Counted from the stretch's first letter, positions 8,701 through 17,294 are shown. The stretch: DNA of 47,217 nt from an uncultured Christensenella sp. (GCA_905195085.1 CAJJUK010000005.1:1-47217), one strand, 5' to 3'. Notes: generated by a model from the letters alone, not told the origin. Program-made: numbers and translations.

Positions 8701-10202
8701 CAATCAAACCAATAATCAATCTCTTTGGGGTTGAGAATGGTGGTAAAACTGGTGGAAGTGTTTATGCTACTTGGGAAAATACTGATGAACAATATACCGC
8801 AAGTTATGCAGTAAATGGAAACCAATTTGAGTATAGAAAAGGTCAAGTTTTGAGTGGCGAAGGAAACTACACAATCTCTTTAAGTGATGAACTTGGCAAC
8901 ACTGCAACGGTCACATTTGAGATTGATAAAACTATCGACTTTGCAATAGCAGATGTGAATGGAACAACTTACACAAAAGAAGAAATCGAGTTAATCAACT
9001 TTGATATAAGGCTTGTCAATCTTGAAGAATTGACTTGCGAGATTATAAAAAATGATGAACCATATTCTTATGAATTTGGACTTTTAATTAGTGAAGAAGG
9101 AATCTACAAAGTCAACCTTTATGATGTGTATGGAAACTCGATTTATTTCACATTTGAGATTGATAAAACACCGCCAAAAGCAACTCTTTATGGAGTTGAA
9201 AATTATGGTGTGACAAGTGGAAATGTTTGGGTAAATTCACAAGAAAGCAACCTAACTTGTTGGTATGTGATAGATGAAAATTTCAAGAGTGATTATAAAC
9301 TTTCAACCGAATTAAAACAGAGTGGAAACTATGTTGTCTGTATAGCTGATAAGGCAAAAAATATAACTTATTTTGAGTTTACAATTGATAAGAAAATCGA
9401 CTTTGAAATCAACACATATTATGGTGGAATTTCAAATGGTGGAGTGAGAATTATCGCTTATGAAAATCTACAAATTGTAATGCTAAAAGACGGACAAACT
9501 TTTGATTATTCTTTTGAGCAAGTGTTAAATGATGAAGGCGAATATTCCTTTACTCTTAAAGATGATTTAGGAAATAAACAAAGTTTTTATTTCTATATTA
9601 TCAACAAAAATAAGCAGTCTTTAAAACATCTTTTACAAGAAAATATTGAAGTCAAAAGTGTGATAAAAGACAATGAAAATTATGAGTTTACAATCACTGA
9701 TGGAAGGCTTTATCTCTATGATGAAGGACTTTACACGGTCAACATTTTAGACAATAATTCTGGAATTGAATATTCATTTAATATCACGATTGACACCACA
9801 CCACCAACACTTGAACTTGTCGGAGTTGAGAATGGTGGAACAACTAAAAATCTTGTGTCAATGAAAAACATAAGCGAAGAAAATTGCACACTCGTAGTTA
9901 TGGTCGACGGAGTTTATTTTGACTATACTCTTGGAGAAGAAATTGAAAAGAGTGGTCAATTCATTATCACTTTAACTGATGAAGCTGGCAACTCTACAAC
10001 CTATACTTTTGAACGAGTTTATTCGTTAAACAGTGCAAGTATTGCTGTGCTTGCCGGACTTGGAGTGCTTGTGATTTTAATAATAATTTTGCTTGTAAAA
10101 TCTCGTCATCACTATTACAAAGAGGAAACTGTGGAAGAAATTGAAGAAACCACTGTGACAGATGATTTTGACGATGAGAATGATGAAAATGCCGAAATTT
10201 GA
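5778..10202 (+). CDS. Giant membrane-anchored surface protein, Ig-like repeats
   Basis: The protein has 1474 residues. A signal peptide (residues 1-30) leads to a long extracellular part. The C-terminal half repeats a module starting like LVGVENGGTT and ending like GNYTISLSDELGNTATVTFE, with four clear GVE(N/H)xG starts near 8.47, 8.73, 9.19 and 9.82 kb. This matches bacterial Ig-like domains. A single membrane span (SIAVLAGLGVLVILIIILLV) near residue 1427 is followed by a short acidic tail. It lacks a sortase signal. Its place between the coupling ATPase and the pilin-like gene suggests an adhesin that holds donor and recipient together. That role is inferred. No enzymatic motif was seen. 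Confidence 0.8.
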   Translation: MTKVLKNISFVLLFAICLFPYLLVLTGHATISHIGGNSTMGVIIGPIVGLDDPLNPGVTLDPVITSDYSNSNLKKDNPYASGALRAYKNIGVYNVVRDSGSWNGFKYASYIRYFRIYRTDGRYIYDDDGIIDVSSNKDELADEIVNYPCYISSTETKLPIKSGAGFLWTDQQAKFKSGGELAVTFYYANSSGGSMAYVYDMPENPSDRTKKLTTIMYENANGGPAKSYDYFAVSIDATGQYKNTFWGNTGGDVSVETNLTNYIAIAERDWSNELTTNDYVGTGMYKGYTAYYSPEAFTVVARNLNNLLKVNDVEVTPQYGTTVVPYKDGHHIEITDEGVTKVQIERDAEGRYTTYYCFVDTTLPDLSYTYHNENAIEKRQVGNIYTNSNGSKSQTVYEGIFKDQVQVNFDYDEDIESPETATCTYNGETFEITNGTWFNDEGEYTITITDLAGNTTISKFTIDKSAPNYNLDRLQNDTSYKITKWYLTNIPNGYSGYGSYSFKEQADAFSFACEIEKQNKVTEYYLDNVDDFIDTHLVASGNTIQVGPYWFYKSRENPDLYVYYFDENSLNEVIEYYAQDFVSDEQIYRLNSFIYPNNYGNYIDESVYDNIIVKNGIEAYIVNNFTFRYVDDVEASQIFYDYAEDDKENWIEFQFDKSFASQVNAHGLYKIKEVDFVGNEITYYVFYDNQAPMLDIQVKVYGNDKTFTQTISVNDIPNNGELILYYEDFDILNIIEDDKWYVLEVRCPDGTTKRYTYLDDLPDFSSLGSGEFNITVGDRLNNQFEFTLFLLGEAAKANFQLINAETQLQVKITTGEEYNTLTDLKIYRNGVLLNSDLGYDEYPDDESNSLIFINKDTLQYIFNKGGIYVVEISDNFNRVLTYEFKFEKELPTGILVGVEHNGRTKNDVSFIYDNSKYFAVAYEDELSKTFDSTIDDNQTTLYFSAQEESEHKYTIYLYDKTDNENYNVYSFTIKTIKPIINLFGVENGGKTGGSVYATWENTDEQYTASYAVNGNQFEYRKGQVLSGEGNYTISLSDELGNTATVTFEIDKTIDFAIADVNGTTYTKEEIELINFDIRLVNLEELTCEIIKNDEPYSYEFGLLISEEGIYKVNLYDVYGNSIYFTFEIDKTPPKATLYGVENYGVTSGNVWVNSQESNLTCWYVIDENFKSDYKLSTELKQSGNYVVCIADKAKNITYFEFTIDKKIDFEINTYYGGISNGGVRIIAYENLQIVMLKDGQTFDYSFEQVLNDEGEYSFTLKDDLGNKQSFYFYIINKNKQSLKHLLQENIEVKSVIKDNENYEFTITDGRLYLYDEGLYTVNILDNNSGIEYSFNITIDTTPPTLELVGVENGGTTKNLVSMKNISEENCTLVVMVDGVYFDYTLGEEIEKSGQFIITLTDEAGNSTTYTFERVYSLNSASIAVLAGLGVLVILIIILLVKSRHHYYKEETVEEIEETTVTDDFDDENDENAEI

Positions 10203-10357
10203 TAGGGATACTATGCAAATTTAGAAGAAACAGGATAAGGAATAGGCTCAAAATCGCATTTTGGTGTTGCTAAAACCCTTATAAATAAAGTGTTTTAGAC
10301 GATTCACCCCTAATGCTTAAAAAAGAAACAATTTTGAACCATATTCCCCTTATAAGC

Positions 10358-10381
10358 AAGTGGGACGCCCACTTCTTTTTT
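10358..10381 (+). terminator. Rho-independent terminator inside the transfer operon
   Basis: A 7-base stem (AAGTGGG at 10358-10364 with CCCACTT at 10368-10374) and a TTCTTTTTT tail lie between the surface protein and the pilin-like gene. It may lower or separate expression of the channel genes; no strong promoter follows it by eye. The rest of the 249-base gap (10203-10451) shows nothing else except the leader ORF at 10419. Confidence 0.7.
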
Positions 10382-10418
10382 CAACACAAAATTAAAGATA
10401 GAAAAGGAGAAATAGAAA

Positions 10419-10445
10419 ATGAAAAAATTATTTTTTGGAGGATAA
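10419..10445 (+). CDS. Eight-codon leader ORF with coupled ribosome site
   Basis: AAGGAG at 10404-10409 precedes an ATG at 10419 that opens the peptide MKKLFFGG. Its two glycine codons form the GGAGG used by the next gene at 10452, and its stop lies 6 bases before that gene. Ribosomes translating the leader would reach or clear the downstream site, so it may set translation of the pilin-like protein. It could also be a chance reading frame. Confidence 0.4.
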   Translation: MKKLFFGG

Positions 10446-10451
10446 ATTTTT

Positions 10452-10745
10452 ATGATGAGTATGCTTGCAGCTATCGATTTTAACCCAATACTCGCACCTG
10501 TATTGGAAGTTTTAAATGCTATTCTTTGGCCAGCAATTGGCTTAGTTGGTTCTATTGGAACAATCTATTGTATTGTGCTTGGTGTTAAACTTGCGAAGGC
10601 AGATGAGGCTGGTTCGCGAGAAAAAGCAAAGAAAGACCTTATAGGAGCGATAATTGGTTTTGTGGTGATTTTCGTTCTAATTGTTGGACTAAAAATTGCT
10701 ATGCCAATATTGCAGGATTGGGTCGGCACACAGATTACAACTTAA
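10452..10745 (+). CDS. VirB2/TrbC-like pilin candidate
   Basis: The protein has 97 residues. Two hydrophobic segments (about 18-48 and 63-88) flank a short charged loop, KLAKADEAGSREKAKKD. This arrangement and size match VirB2/TrbC/Maff2-type small membrane proteins of conjugation systems. A cleavable signal peptide is not obvious, as in many Gram-positive members. The gene starts behind GGAGG at 10437-10441 and opens the block that encodes the VirB6 and VirB4 homologues. A second ATG at 10455 could also serve. The pilin function is inferred from topology and gene order. Confidence 0.6.
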   Translation: MMSMLAAIDFNPILAPVLEVLNAILWPAIGLVGSIGTIYCIVLGVKLAKADEAGSREKAKKDLIGAIIGFVVIFVLIVGLKIAMPILQDWVGTQITT

Positions 10746-10763
10746 TAAAAAGGAGAATAAAAT

Positions 10764-11282
10764 ATGAGAAATAAAATTCTAATAGGAGCAGGTATTTTGC
10801 TCACAGTTTTCATCGTTTTTTTGATTATCATTTGTGGCGCTTCAAGTGGTGGTAATAACACTCTGCCAGAAGAAGAATTAAAAGAAGTGGTTATGGGTGT
10901 GACTTGCGATGTTCAAGATGAAGAAAGCTTAACTTATGATATGTCGCTTCTCGTTGACGAAACACAATTTAACGATGAAATACAGAACAAAAATTATACA
11001 AAAATTAAATTTAACCAATCTCAAAACTTTAATAGTTTAGGAGTTGATTTTATCGTAAAAACAACCGACAATACAACTATAACTTTCTCTCTTATGAAAA
11101 ATGAAGAAGTGCTTAATTCTACAACTTTAACATTTGAAAATTCAGTTTTTACAGATGTTAATTTAACTCTTGGAAGTGCAGTTGAAGTAAGTGCAGAAGA
11201 TGAGTTTTATGTTGCCATTTCACAGAACACCGAAACCCAATTTGTATTTGACAATATGCTGTTCTTTTTGAGTGAGGAATAG
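10764..11282 (+). CDS. Membrane-anchored extracellular protein of the transfer operon
   Basis: The protein has 172 residues. One N-terminal membrane span (residues 6-25, ending IICGASSGG) is followed by about 145 residues rich in Thr, Asn, Ser and alternating hydrophobics (TTITFSLMKNEEVLNSTTLTF), suggesting a beta-sandwich outside the cell. The cysteine at about residue 24 is not in a good lipobox. It lies between the pilin-like and VirB6-like genes, with 3 bases to the latter. Position and topology would suit a VirB8-like or other channel scaffold, but I see no NTF2-type signature, so no family is assigned. Confidence 0.6.
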   Translation: MRNKILIGAGILLTVFIVFLIIICGASSGGNNTLPEEELKEVVMGVTCDVQDEESLTYDMSLLVDETQFNDEIQNKNYTKIKFNQSQNFNSLGVDFIVKTTDNTTITFSLMKNEEVLNSTTLTFENSVFTDVNLTLGSAVEVSAEDEFYVAISQNTETQFVFDNMLFFLSEE

Positions 11283-11285
11283 TAT

Positions 11286-12689
11286 ATGGATTGGTTGACA
11301 AATTGGATTTTTGATTTGCTATATGGCTTTCAAAAAACTATTTGTTATATCATCGATTTTATTCGTGAAATCTTTTACACATTAGCAGGAATAGATACTG
11401 TTAACATTGACGGTGAAGAAACTGATTTACTATCACATTTCATCTTGTCGGACACGGTTAAGACAACATTCTTTTATATCTTTTTAATTGCTATAATCTT
11501 GCTTGTTATATTTGTCATTATTGCTATAATTCGCAGTGAATATGCAAATGGCGAGAACAAACGAAGCAAAGGACAAATTCTTGCAAGGTCATTTCAAAGT
11601 TTTGCAATCTTCCTTATGGTGCCATTCATTTTAATTGCAGGAATAACTTTAACAAATGTTGTTATGGGTGCAATCAATGCAAGTATGAACCCCTATGTTC
11701 TTGAAGCAGGTGGAACAGCAAGTCTTGGCGGACAAATCTTAATCACAAGTGGACAATATGCTTATATTGGGGACCCCGCTATGCGAGCAGAGATTGAAAG
11801 ACAATTCTTGACTGGACAATTGGATTATTTTGATTTAAGTGTAGTAAGTCAGTATTACAGCATAAGAGATATTGATTTTCTTGTTGGAATACTTGGTTCT
11901 ATTGTAATAATGGTGATGTTTGTAATGAGTGCAGTGACCTTTATTCAAAGAATTTTTGATATTGTTTTATTATTTATCATTTCTCCTGTCAGTGTTAGCA
12001 CAATTCCTGTTGATGATGGTAATCGTTTTAGGATTTGGAAAGAGATGACCATAGCAAAAGTTTTAGGAGCCTATGGAATTATACTCTCTATGAATTTGTT
12101 TTTCATTATCATTCCACAAGTTCAAGCAATAACATTCTTCAATGACAGCTTTAAAAATGGAATTGTGAAAATCTTATTCTTAATTGGTGGAGCATTTGCT
12201 GTCACAAAAGCAAATCTTGTTATCGCCCAACTTACAGGCAATACTGCCGGTGGAAATGAAACTGCTCAACTTATTGCCAATATGAGAACTGGTGGTCACA
12301 TCATAAAAACAACAGCGGCAACTGGTGCAACTATTGGTGGAGCTATACTTGGTGGAAAAAGATTTGTTGACACGAAGAAATCAACCCGTTCTTCAATCTC
12401 TGGACTTAAATCATCGTTTGGCGCAACGCCAAGTAAAACATATCTCAATAAAGCAACTGAACCGAGTAAACTTGCTAAATACGGAGGTATGCCAACACGT
12501 ATTGCCACAATGCCTATTGGTATGATTAAAGACCTTACCACTGGTGGAATTGTTGGAATGACAAAGAACATTATCCCAAGAGCAAAGAATGTTGTTAAAG
12601 GTGATAGTTTTATAAATCATGCCCAAGGAAAATCAATTCTTATAAAGGAGCAGAACAATGCGGATAATACCGAAAAACACGAAGGTTAA
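11286..12689 (+). CDS. VirB6/TrbL-like channel protein
   Basis: The protein has 467 residues. There are at least six hydrophobic segments between residues 15 and 345 (for example FFYIFLIAIILLVIFVIIAI and GILGSIVIMVMFVMSAV), followed by a Gly/Thr/Lys-rich hydrophilic C-terminal 120 residues. This is the build of VirB6/TrbL proteins of Gram-positive and mycoplasma ICEs (the Mbov_0396 group). It should form the inner-membrane channel of the type IV secretion system. It starts 3 bases after the previous gene and its end overlaps the VirB4 gene by 32 bases. No catalytic motif is expected. Confidence 0.8.
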   Translation: MDWLTNWIFDLLYGFQKTICYIIDFIREIFYTLAGIDTVNIDGEETDLLSHFILSDTVKTTFFYIFLIAIILLVIFVIIAIIRSEYANGENKRSKGQILARSFQSFAIFLMVPFILIAGITLTNVVMGAINASMNPYVLEAGGTASLGGQILITSGQYAYIGDPAMRAEIERQFLTGQLDYFDLSVVSQYYSIRDIDFLVGILGSIVIMVMFVMSAVTFIQRIFDIVLLFIISPVSVSTIPVDDGNRFRIWKEMTIAKVLGAYGIILSMNLFFIIIPQVQAITFFNDSFKNGIVKILFLIGGAFAVTKANLVIAQLTGNTAGGNETAQLIANMRTGGHIIKTTAATGATIGGAILGGKRFVDTKKSTRSSISGLKSSFGATPSKTYLNKATEPSKLAKYGGMPTRIATMPIGMIKDLTTGGIVGMTKNIIPRAKNVVKGDSFINHAQGKSILIKEQNNADNTEKHEG

Positions 12690-15279
12690 ATTGCAGTTCT
12701 ATAAAGGCATCGGCATTTACGATGTGATATTAGGCATTATTGCCCTTGCCTTTATTGCGCTAATCGTCACAAGCAATTTACCAAATAAATATGTGCTTGC
12801 AATGGTAGTGCTTTTCGTGACAGCACCAATGTATATCCCTATTGGAGATATTAAACTTTATCAAGCATTAGGATTTGCAGTTAAATTTGGTGTTGCAAAG
12901 AAAAGTTTTTATAAAAACAAAAAAGGCACACATATAAGCACAATTATCCCTTATGCAAGTATTAAAGATAATTGCATAAATCAAAAAGACGGAAGTTTTA
13001 CTGGTGTTATTGAAATTAAACCTATTGAATTTAATATGCTCTCTGAAAACAAGCAAAACTTTTTAATTGAAGGCATTGTTTCAAACACATTGAAAAATGT
13101 AGGATTATTTCAAGAATATGACATCATAAAACTTGAAAAACCGATTATTTTCGATAACTATCTCAATAATGAGTTAAATCGAATTCAAAAACTTATCGCA
13201 GAGAATGAGAATAAAAACCTAACCGAAAATGAGTTTAGAAAAAGAGTTGAAGTTATTGAAGATAGAATGAATTTAATTGAAACTTTAAATACAAACGAAA
13301 AAATATATGCAAGTGCATATTATATCGCCTTGCACGACATCTCTAAACAAAGTCTTGAAAACTCGCTTGAAATCATTGAACAGACTTTAAACAATGGAAA
13401 TTTGGAAGCTAAAAGACTTAATGATAAAGAACTTGCTATCTTCTTAAAATATTCCTATGACAAAGACTTTGATGAAAGAGAATTTGATAACTATTCTTCA
13501 AAAGAATATATGCAACACATATACCCCGAGAGTGTTCAGTTTAAAACATTATCGACAAAACAAAATGGTAAGATTTTAACGCATTTTGTAATAACGGACT
13601 TTCCTTTAAAAGTGGAAAATGCTTGGGGTCAACAGTTGTTTGATATTCCTAACACAAAAGTTGTGATGAAGTGTAAACCCGTTGAAAAATATAAGGCCAT
13701 TAAGCGAATTGATAACGCAATAAATGAAATCCTTTCTCAAAACACACTCGGCAAAGCGAGTTCGCAAATTGACAGGCAAACTCATCTTGAAAGCTTACAA
13801 ATTTTGCTTGAAGGATTACAAAACGACAATGAAGTTTTCTTTGACACAACCCTTATTGTCACAAGTTATGATGTTGACAAAAATGTGGAAAACAAAAAGT
13901 ATGTAAGAAGAAAATTGAGAGAGTTTGGCTTTAAGTATAGTGAAATGTTCGGTCGTCAGATTGAAAGTTATTTTTCATCTAATATCAACACATACAACAA
14001 AACGAATATATCTCGTGGACTAAATTCTTCAATCATTGCAAGTTGCTTCCCGTTTGTTAGCAATGCAATTCTTGATGAAAATGGCTTGCTTATTGGTGAA
14101 AACAAATTACCAACCTTTGTGGACTTTTTCAAGAGAGATGACGAAAGAGTTAACTCTAACACAGTCATTATTGGAAAACCCGGTTCTGGAAAAAGTTTTG
14201 CAACAAAAATGCTACTGGCTGAACTTGCCAGCGATAACGCTAAAATCTTTATTCTTGACCCCGAAAATGAATACACAAATCTAACTAAAAACCTTTATGG
14301 GAAAGTGTTAGATGTTTCAAGTGCAAAAGAAGGCAGAATAAATCCATTTCACATTATCGTAAGTCTTGATGATGAAAACCAAGACGGCAGCAACAACTCT
14401 TTCTATTCACATCTTCAATTCTTGGAAGAATTTTTTAGACTAATCTTGCAAGGAATAAATAGTGATAGTTTGGAACTTTTAAACAAAGTTATTCTTGATG
14501 TTTACAACAAAAAAGGAATAAATGCTCAAACTGACTTAACAAAACTTTCTGCAAATGATTATCCTATCTTCCAAGACCTTACCGAAGAAATTGAAAATAA
14601 GATTAAGATTGAAAAAGATGAATATAACCTTTCTTGCTATAAAGTCTTGTCGAACTATATTTCAAAATTTAAAAAAGGTGGAAGAAACAGTGCTCTTTGG
14701 AATGGCCCTACAACCTTTGCCCCACAAGAAAATTTTGTTTGCTTTAACTTTCAAAAATTGCTTGCAAACAAAAACAATGTGATTGGCAATGCTCAAATGC
14801 TTTTAGTGTTAAAGTGGCTTGACAATGAGGTTATTAAAAACAGAGATTACAACTTGCTTTACAATGCAAATCGAAAAATTGTAATTGCAATTGATGAAGC
14901 ACACGTGTTTATCGATGAAAAATTCCCGATTGCTCTTGATTTTATGTATAACTTAGCAAAGCGTATTAGAAAGTATAACGGTATGCAAATTGTTATCACA
15001 CAAAATCTTAAAGACTTTGTGGGAAGTCCAGAAATTGCACGAAAGTCATCTGCAATTATCAATGTTTCGCAATATTCTTTTATCTTTTCGTTGTCGCCTA
15101 ATGATATGTCGGACCTTTGCACTCTTTATGAAAAAGCAGGACAAATCAACGAGAACGAAACCGAGAACATTGTCAATTTGCCAAGAGGAAGTGCCTTTCT
15201 TATTAGTGGCCCAGCAAATAGAACAAACATAAGAATTGTTGCAACACCACTTGTAAAGCAAATGTTTGAAGATAAATAA
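12658..15279 (+). CDS. VirB4-type ATPase with PrgI/VirB3-like N-terminus
   Basis: The protein has 873 residues. Two membrane spans in the first 65 residues (YDVILGIIALAFIALIVTSN, then LAMVVLFVTAPMYIPIG) resemble a fused PrgI/VirB3 domain. The ATPase part has Walker A GKPGSGKS at 506-513 and Walker B IAIDEAH around 743-749. It energises assembly and function of the conjugation channel. The gene begins behind AAGGAG inside the end of the VirB6-like gene. Size and motifs are typical for VirB4/TraE of Bacillota ICEs. The gene that usually follows, a cell-wall hydrolase, is missing; two reverse-strand genes lie there instead. Confidence 0.92.
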   Translation: MRIIPKNTKVKLQFYKGIGIYDVILGIIALAFIALIVTSNLPNKYVLAMVVLFVTAPMYIPIGDIKLYQALGFAVKFGVAKKSFYKNKKGTHISTIIPYASIKDNCINQKDGSFTGVIEIKPIEFNMLSENKQNFLIEGIVSNTLKNVGLFQEYDIIKLEKPIIFDNYLNNELNRIQKLIAENENKNLTENEFRKRVEVIEDRMNLIETLNTNEKIYASAYYIALHDISKQSLENSLEIIEQTLNNGNLEAKRLNDKELAIFLKYSYDKDFDEREFDNYSSKEYMQHIYPESVQFKTLSTKQNGKILTHFVITDFPLKVENAWGQQLFDIPNTKVVMKCKPVEKYKAIKRIDNAINEILSQNTLGKASSQIDRQTHLESLQILLEGLQNDNEVFFDTTLIVTSYDVDKNVENKKYVRRKLREFGFKYSEMFGRQIESYFSSNINTYNKTNISRGLNSSIIASCFPFVSNAILDENGLLIGENKLPTFVDFFKRDDERVNSNTVIIGKPGSGKSFATKMLLAELASDNAKIFILDPENEYTNLTKNLYGKVLDVSSAKEGRINPFHIIVSLDDENQDGSNNSFYSHLQFLEEFFRLILQGINSDSLELLNKVILDVYNKKGINAQTDLTKLSANDYPIFQDLTEEIENKIKIEKDEYNLSCYKVLSNYISKFKKGGRNSALWNGPTTFAPQENFVCFNFQKLLANKNNVIGNAQMLLVLKWLDNEVIKNRDYNLLYNANRKIVIAIDEAHVFIDEKFPIALDFMYNLAKRIRKYNGMQIVITQNLKDFVGSPEIARKSSAIINVSQYSFIFSLSPNDMSDLCTLYEKAGQINENETENIVNLPRGSAFLISGPANRTNIRIVATPLVKQMFEDK

Positions 15280-15311
15280 AAAAGATTTTCTATTTAGAAA
15301 ACCTTTAATGT

Positions 15312-15734
15312 TTATTTATCAAATATTGTTGGTCTATTGCCTGATTGGCCATTAATTTCATCAATAAAATTTTCTATTAAATCGGAAGCTTCATATATAA
15401 GGAATAGTATAGCATTAAGATTGTCAGAAACTTTATTGTAATCAACAATGTTAGTTTTTCGCAACTCTAAAAACAGTTCATGATTGATATAATTACGCCT
15501 ATCTATAATAAATTTTAACTTTTCATAAAGCTCATCATTATAAAACCCTTTTTGATGAAATTCATTGTTTAATTTATTCAATGTTCTAAATTCTAAATTT
15601 TCTAGCTTAACCCCTTTAAGAAAGGCATATCGCTTAAATGTTTGTTCTAACTCTTGCGAAGCTTCTATAATTTTGCCAACAGGCATATAGACATCATTAA
15701 ATCCATTAATATTAAAAAATTTTTCTTGTATCAT
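15312..15734 (-). CDS. Small HEPN-motif protein
   Basis: The protein has 140 residues and is all-helical by composition. It carries RNYINH at residues 80-85, which fits the RNxxxH signature of HEPN domains, many of which are RNases in toxin-antitoxin and abortive-infection systems. The remainder, such as IIEASQELEQTFKRYAFLKG at 22-41, would fit the four-helix HEPN bundle. It lies one base behind the lipoprotein gene 15736-16245, so the two are translated together on the strand opposite to the transfer operon. A defence, immunity or exclusion role is inferred; the motif is short and the overall family is not recognised. Confidence 0.55.
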   Translation of the reverse strand: MIQEKFFNINGFNDVYMPVGKIIEASQELEQTFKRYAFLKGVKLENLEFRTLNKLNNEFHQKGFYNDELYEKLKFIIDRRNYINHELFLELRKTNIVDYNKVSDNLNAILFLIYEASDLIENFIDEINGQSGNRPTIFDK

Positions 15735-15735
15735 A

Positions 15736-16245
15736 TCAGAAAACCACCTTACCAGAGATAGATTTTAATTTAAGATACCTTTTACAAAAGCCCACACTAT
15801 CATAAGGAAAATCATCTTGTATTTCTTCTGATATATCTGTATAAGGTATAGAAAGCCTACCACAACCATTAGCAGCAAGCTCTAATTGATAAGTAGCAAT
15901 ATATTCAATTGTTTCATCATATTGGTCTAATATTTTATATTCAAACGTTAGAACAACATTATCATAAATCACAAAATCTAATAGACCGGCAATTTCGTAA
16001 TAAACACTATCATAATTACATTGTCTAATACCACTAAATGTTTGAAAAGTATCAACACTTGTTCTTGTTGAAACAACATCAAAATATTTCCATTGATTAT
16101 CTAATGATAACTCATAAACAATATGCCCTTGATATGGGTCATCAACTGGATTGCTTTTAGTTTGATTATCACAACCAACAAACACAAAACAGCAAACTAA
16201 TAAAAGCATTAAAGGAAATAAATATTTAAACTTTATTCTTGTCAC
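15736..16245 (-). CDS. Lipoprotein of unknown function
   Basis: The protein has 169 residues from a GTG start at 16245, chosen because AAAGGGGG lies 4 bases upstream; the open frame reaches 16272 without a better site. A positively charged start (MTRIKFKYLF) and hydrophobic core end in the lipobox FVGC with cysteine 25. The mature part is rich in Tyr and Asp and probably beta-structured. It is the first gene of a two-gene reverse-strand unit with the HEPN-motif protein. A lipoprotein in a transfer region could act in entry exclusion. I do not recognise the family. Confidence 0.65.
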   Translation of the reverse strand: MTRIKFKYLFPLMLLLVCCFVFVGCDNQTKSNPVDDPYQGHIVYELSLDNQWKYFDVVSTRTSVDTFQTFSGIRQCNYDSVYYEIAGLLDFVIYDNVVLTFEYKILDQYDETIEYIATYQLELAANGCGRLSIPYTDISEEIQDDFPYDSVGFCKRYLKLKSISGKVVF

Positions 16246-16306
16246 ACTGCCCCCTTTATTTAATAATAACACAAATGAAATAAAAAATCAAATTTAAGGA
16301 GAAATT

Positions 16307-17293
16307 ATGGAAAATAAAATGATTACACTTGAAGATTTGACTAATGTTGCAAACGAAAATTATTTGAAATTTTTAAAAGAAGGACAAGTCAAATCTATTT
16401 TAAGAAATATTGGTCTTTTTGCAGACCATACAATTGATAATGATATTCTCATTCTAACACAAAATCCTAATGCAACTTGTGTAAAAAGACTTACAGAATG
16501 GAATTTTTACAAAAGAAACATTAAAAAGAATGAAAAAGCAATAAAAATCATCTCTCATCATATTTATAGCAACAATCTTGGTGGGAAAGAAAAAGACGGA
16601 AAGATTTATGTTGACGGTATTGAAAAACTTAAAGTTGAAGTTGGATATGTTTTTGATATCTCACAAACAGAAGGAAAACCCTTTGAATATCTAAACACTA
16701 ATAAAGAAACTCTTGCAAAATTCTTTGATAACACTAAAAAAGCACTTGAATATACCGCAAAAGATTATACATTCGCCTATGATGATACAACTGACAATTT
16801 TTCAATTGATGAAGAAAATAAGGTTATTCACATTAAAAATGGTATGACACTAGATGAAACTACCAACGCCCTTATTAAATCCGTTTCACAAATTGCATTG
16901 AAATCAAGACATTTTAACGGTGTTAAATCTGATGACATCGCAGAAATAGATGATATTGAACTTTACGGAACCATTTACGCTGTAAACTCTCGACTTGGTC
17001 TAGAATTGCCAGAATATGATTTTGACAATATTCAAAATTGGACTGATGACAATCTTGCTTTGTTTAAGACTAACCTACAAAAAATCCGTTCTGTATCAAA
17101 ACAAATTATCGCAAATGTAGAAAGTTCAATTGAATATGCTATCAGAAGCTTAAACAGAGAGAAAACAAAGCAAAAAGAAACTATCGAAAATTCATCTGAA
17201 AGTAAAGAAGAAAAAATAGAAGAAAAGGAAGAATTAAAAGAAACAAAACCTAAACGAACAAAGAAAAAACAAGCTGAAAGTGAGGTGGAATAG
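16307..17293 (+). CDS. ArdC-like single-strand DNA-binding protein
   Basis: The protein has 328 residues. The N-terminal third contains a pattern typical of the ArdC N-terminal/DUF1738 domain: ILTQNPNATCVKRLTEW followed by YKRNIKKNEKAIKI. Known ArdC domains bind single-stranded DNA and protect incoming DNA from restriction. Full ArdC has a metalloprotease domain with HExxH; I do not see it here, so only the DNA-binding function is likely. The last 50 residues are a lysine/glutamate repeat tail (KEEKIEEKEELKETKPKRTKKK). It starts behind AAGGAG and heads the accessory operon. It should help the ICE during entry into a new cell. Confidence 0.72.
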   Translation: MENKMITLEDLTNVANENYLKFLKEGQVKSILRNIGLFADHTIDNDILILTQNPNATCVKRLTEWNFYKRNIKKNEKAIKIISHHIYSNNLGGKEKDGKIYVDGIEKLKVEVGYVFDISQTEGKPFEYLNTNKETLAKFFDNTKKALEYTAKDYTFAYDDTTDNFSIDEENKVIHIKNGMTLDETTNALIKSVSQIALKSRHFNGVKSDDIAEIDDIELYGTIYAVNSRLGLELPEYDFDNIQNWTDDNLALFKTNLQKIRSVSKQIIANVESSIEYAIRSLNREKTKQKETIENSSESKEEKIEEKEELKETKPKRTKKKQAESEVE

Positions 17294-17294
17294 T

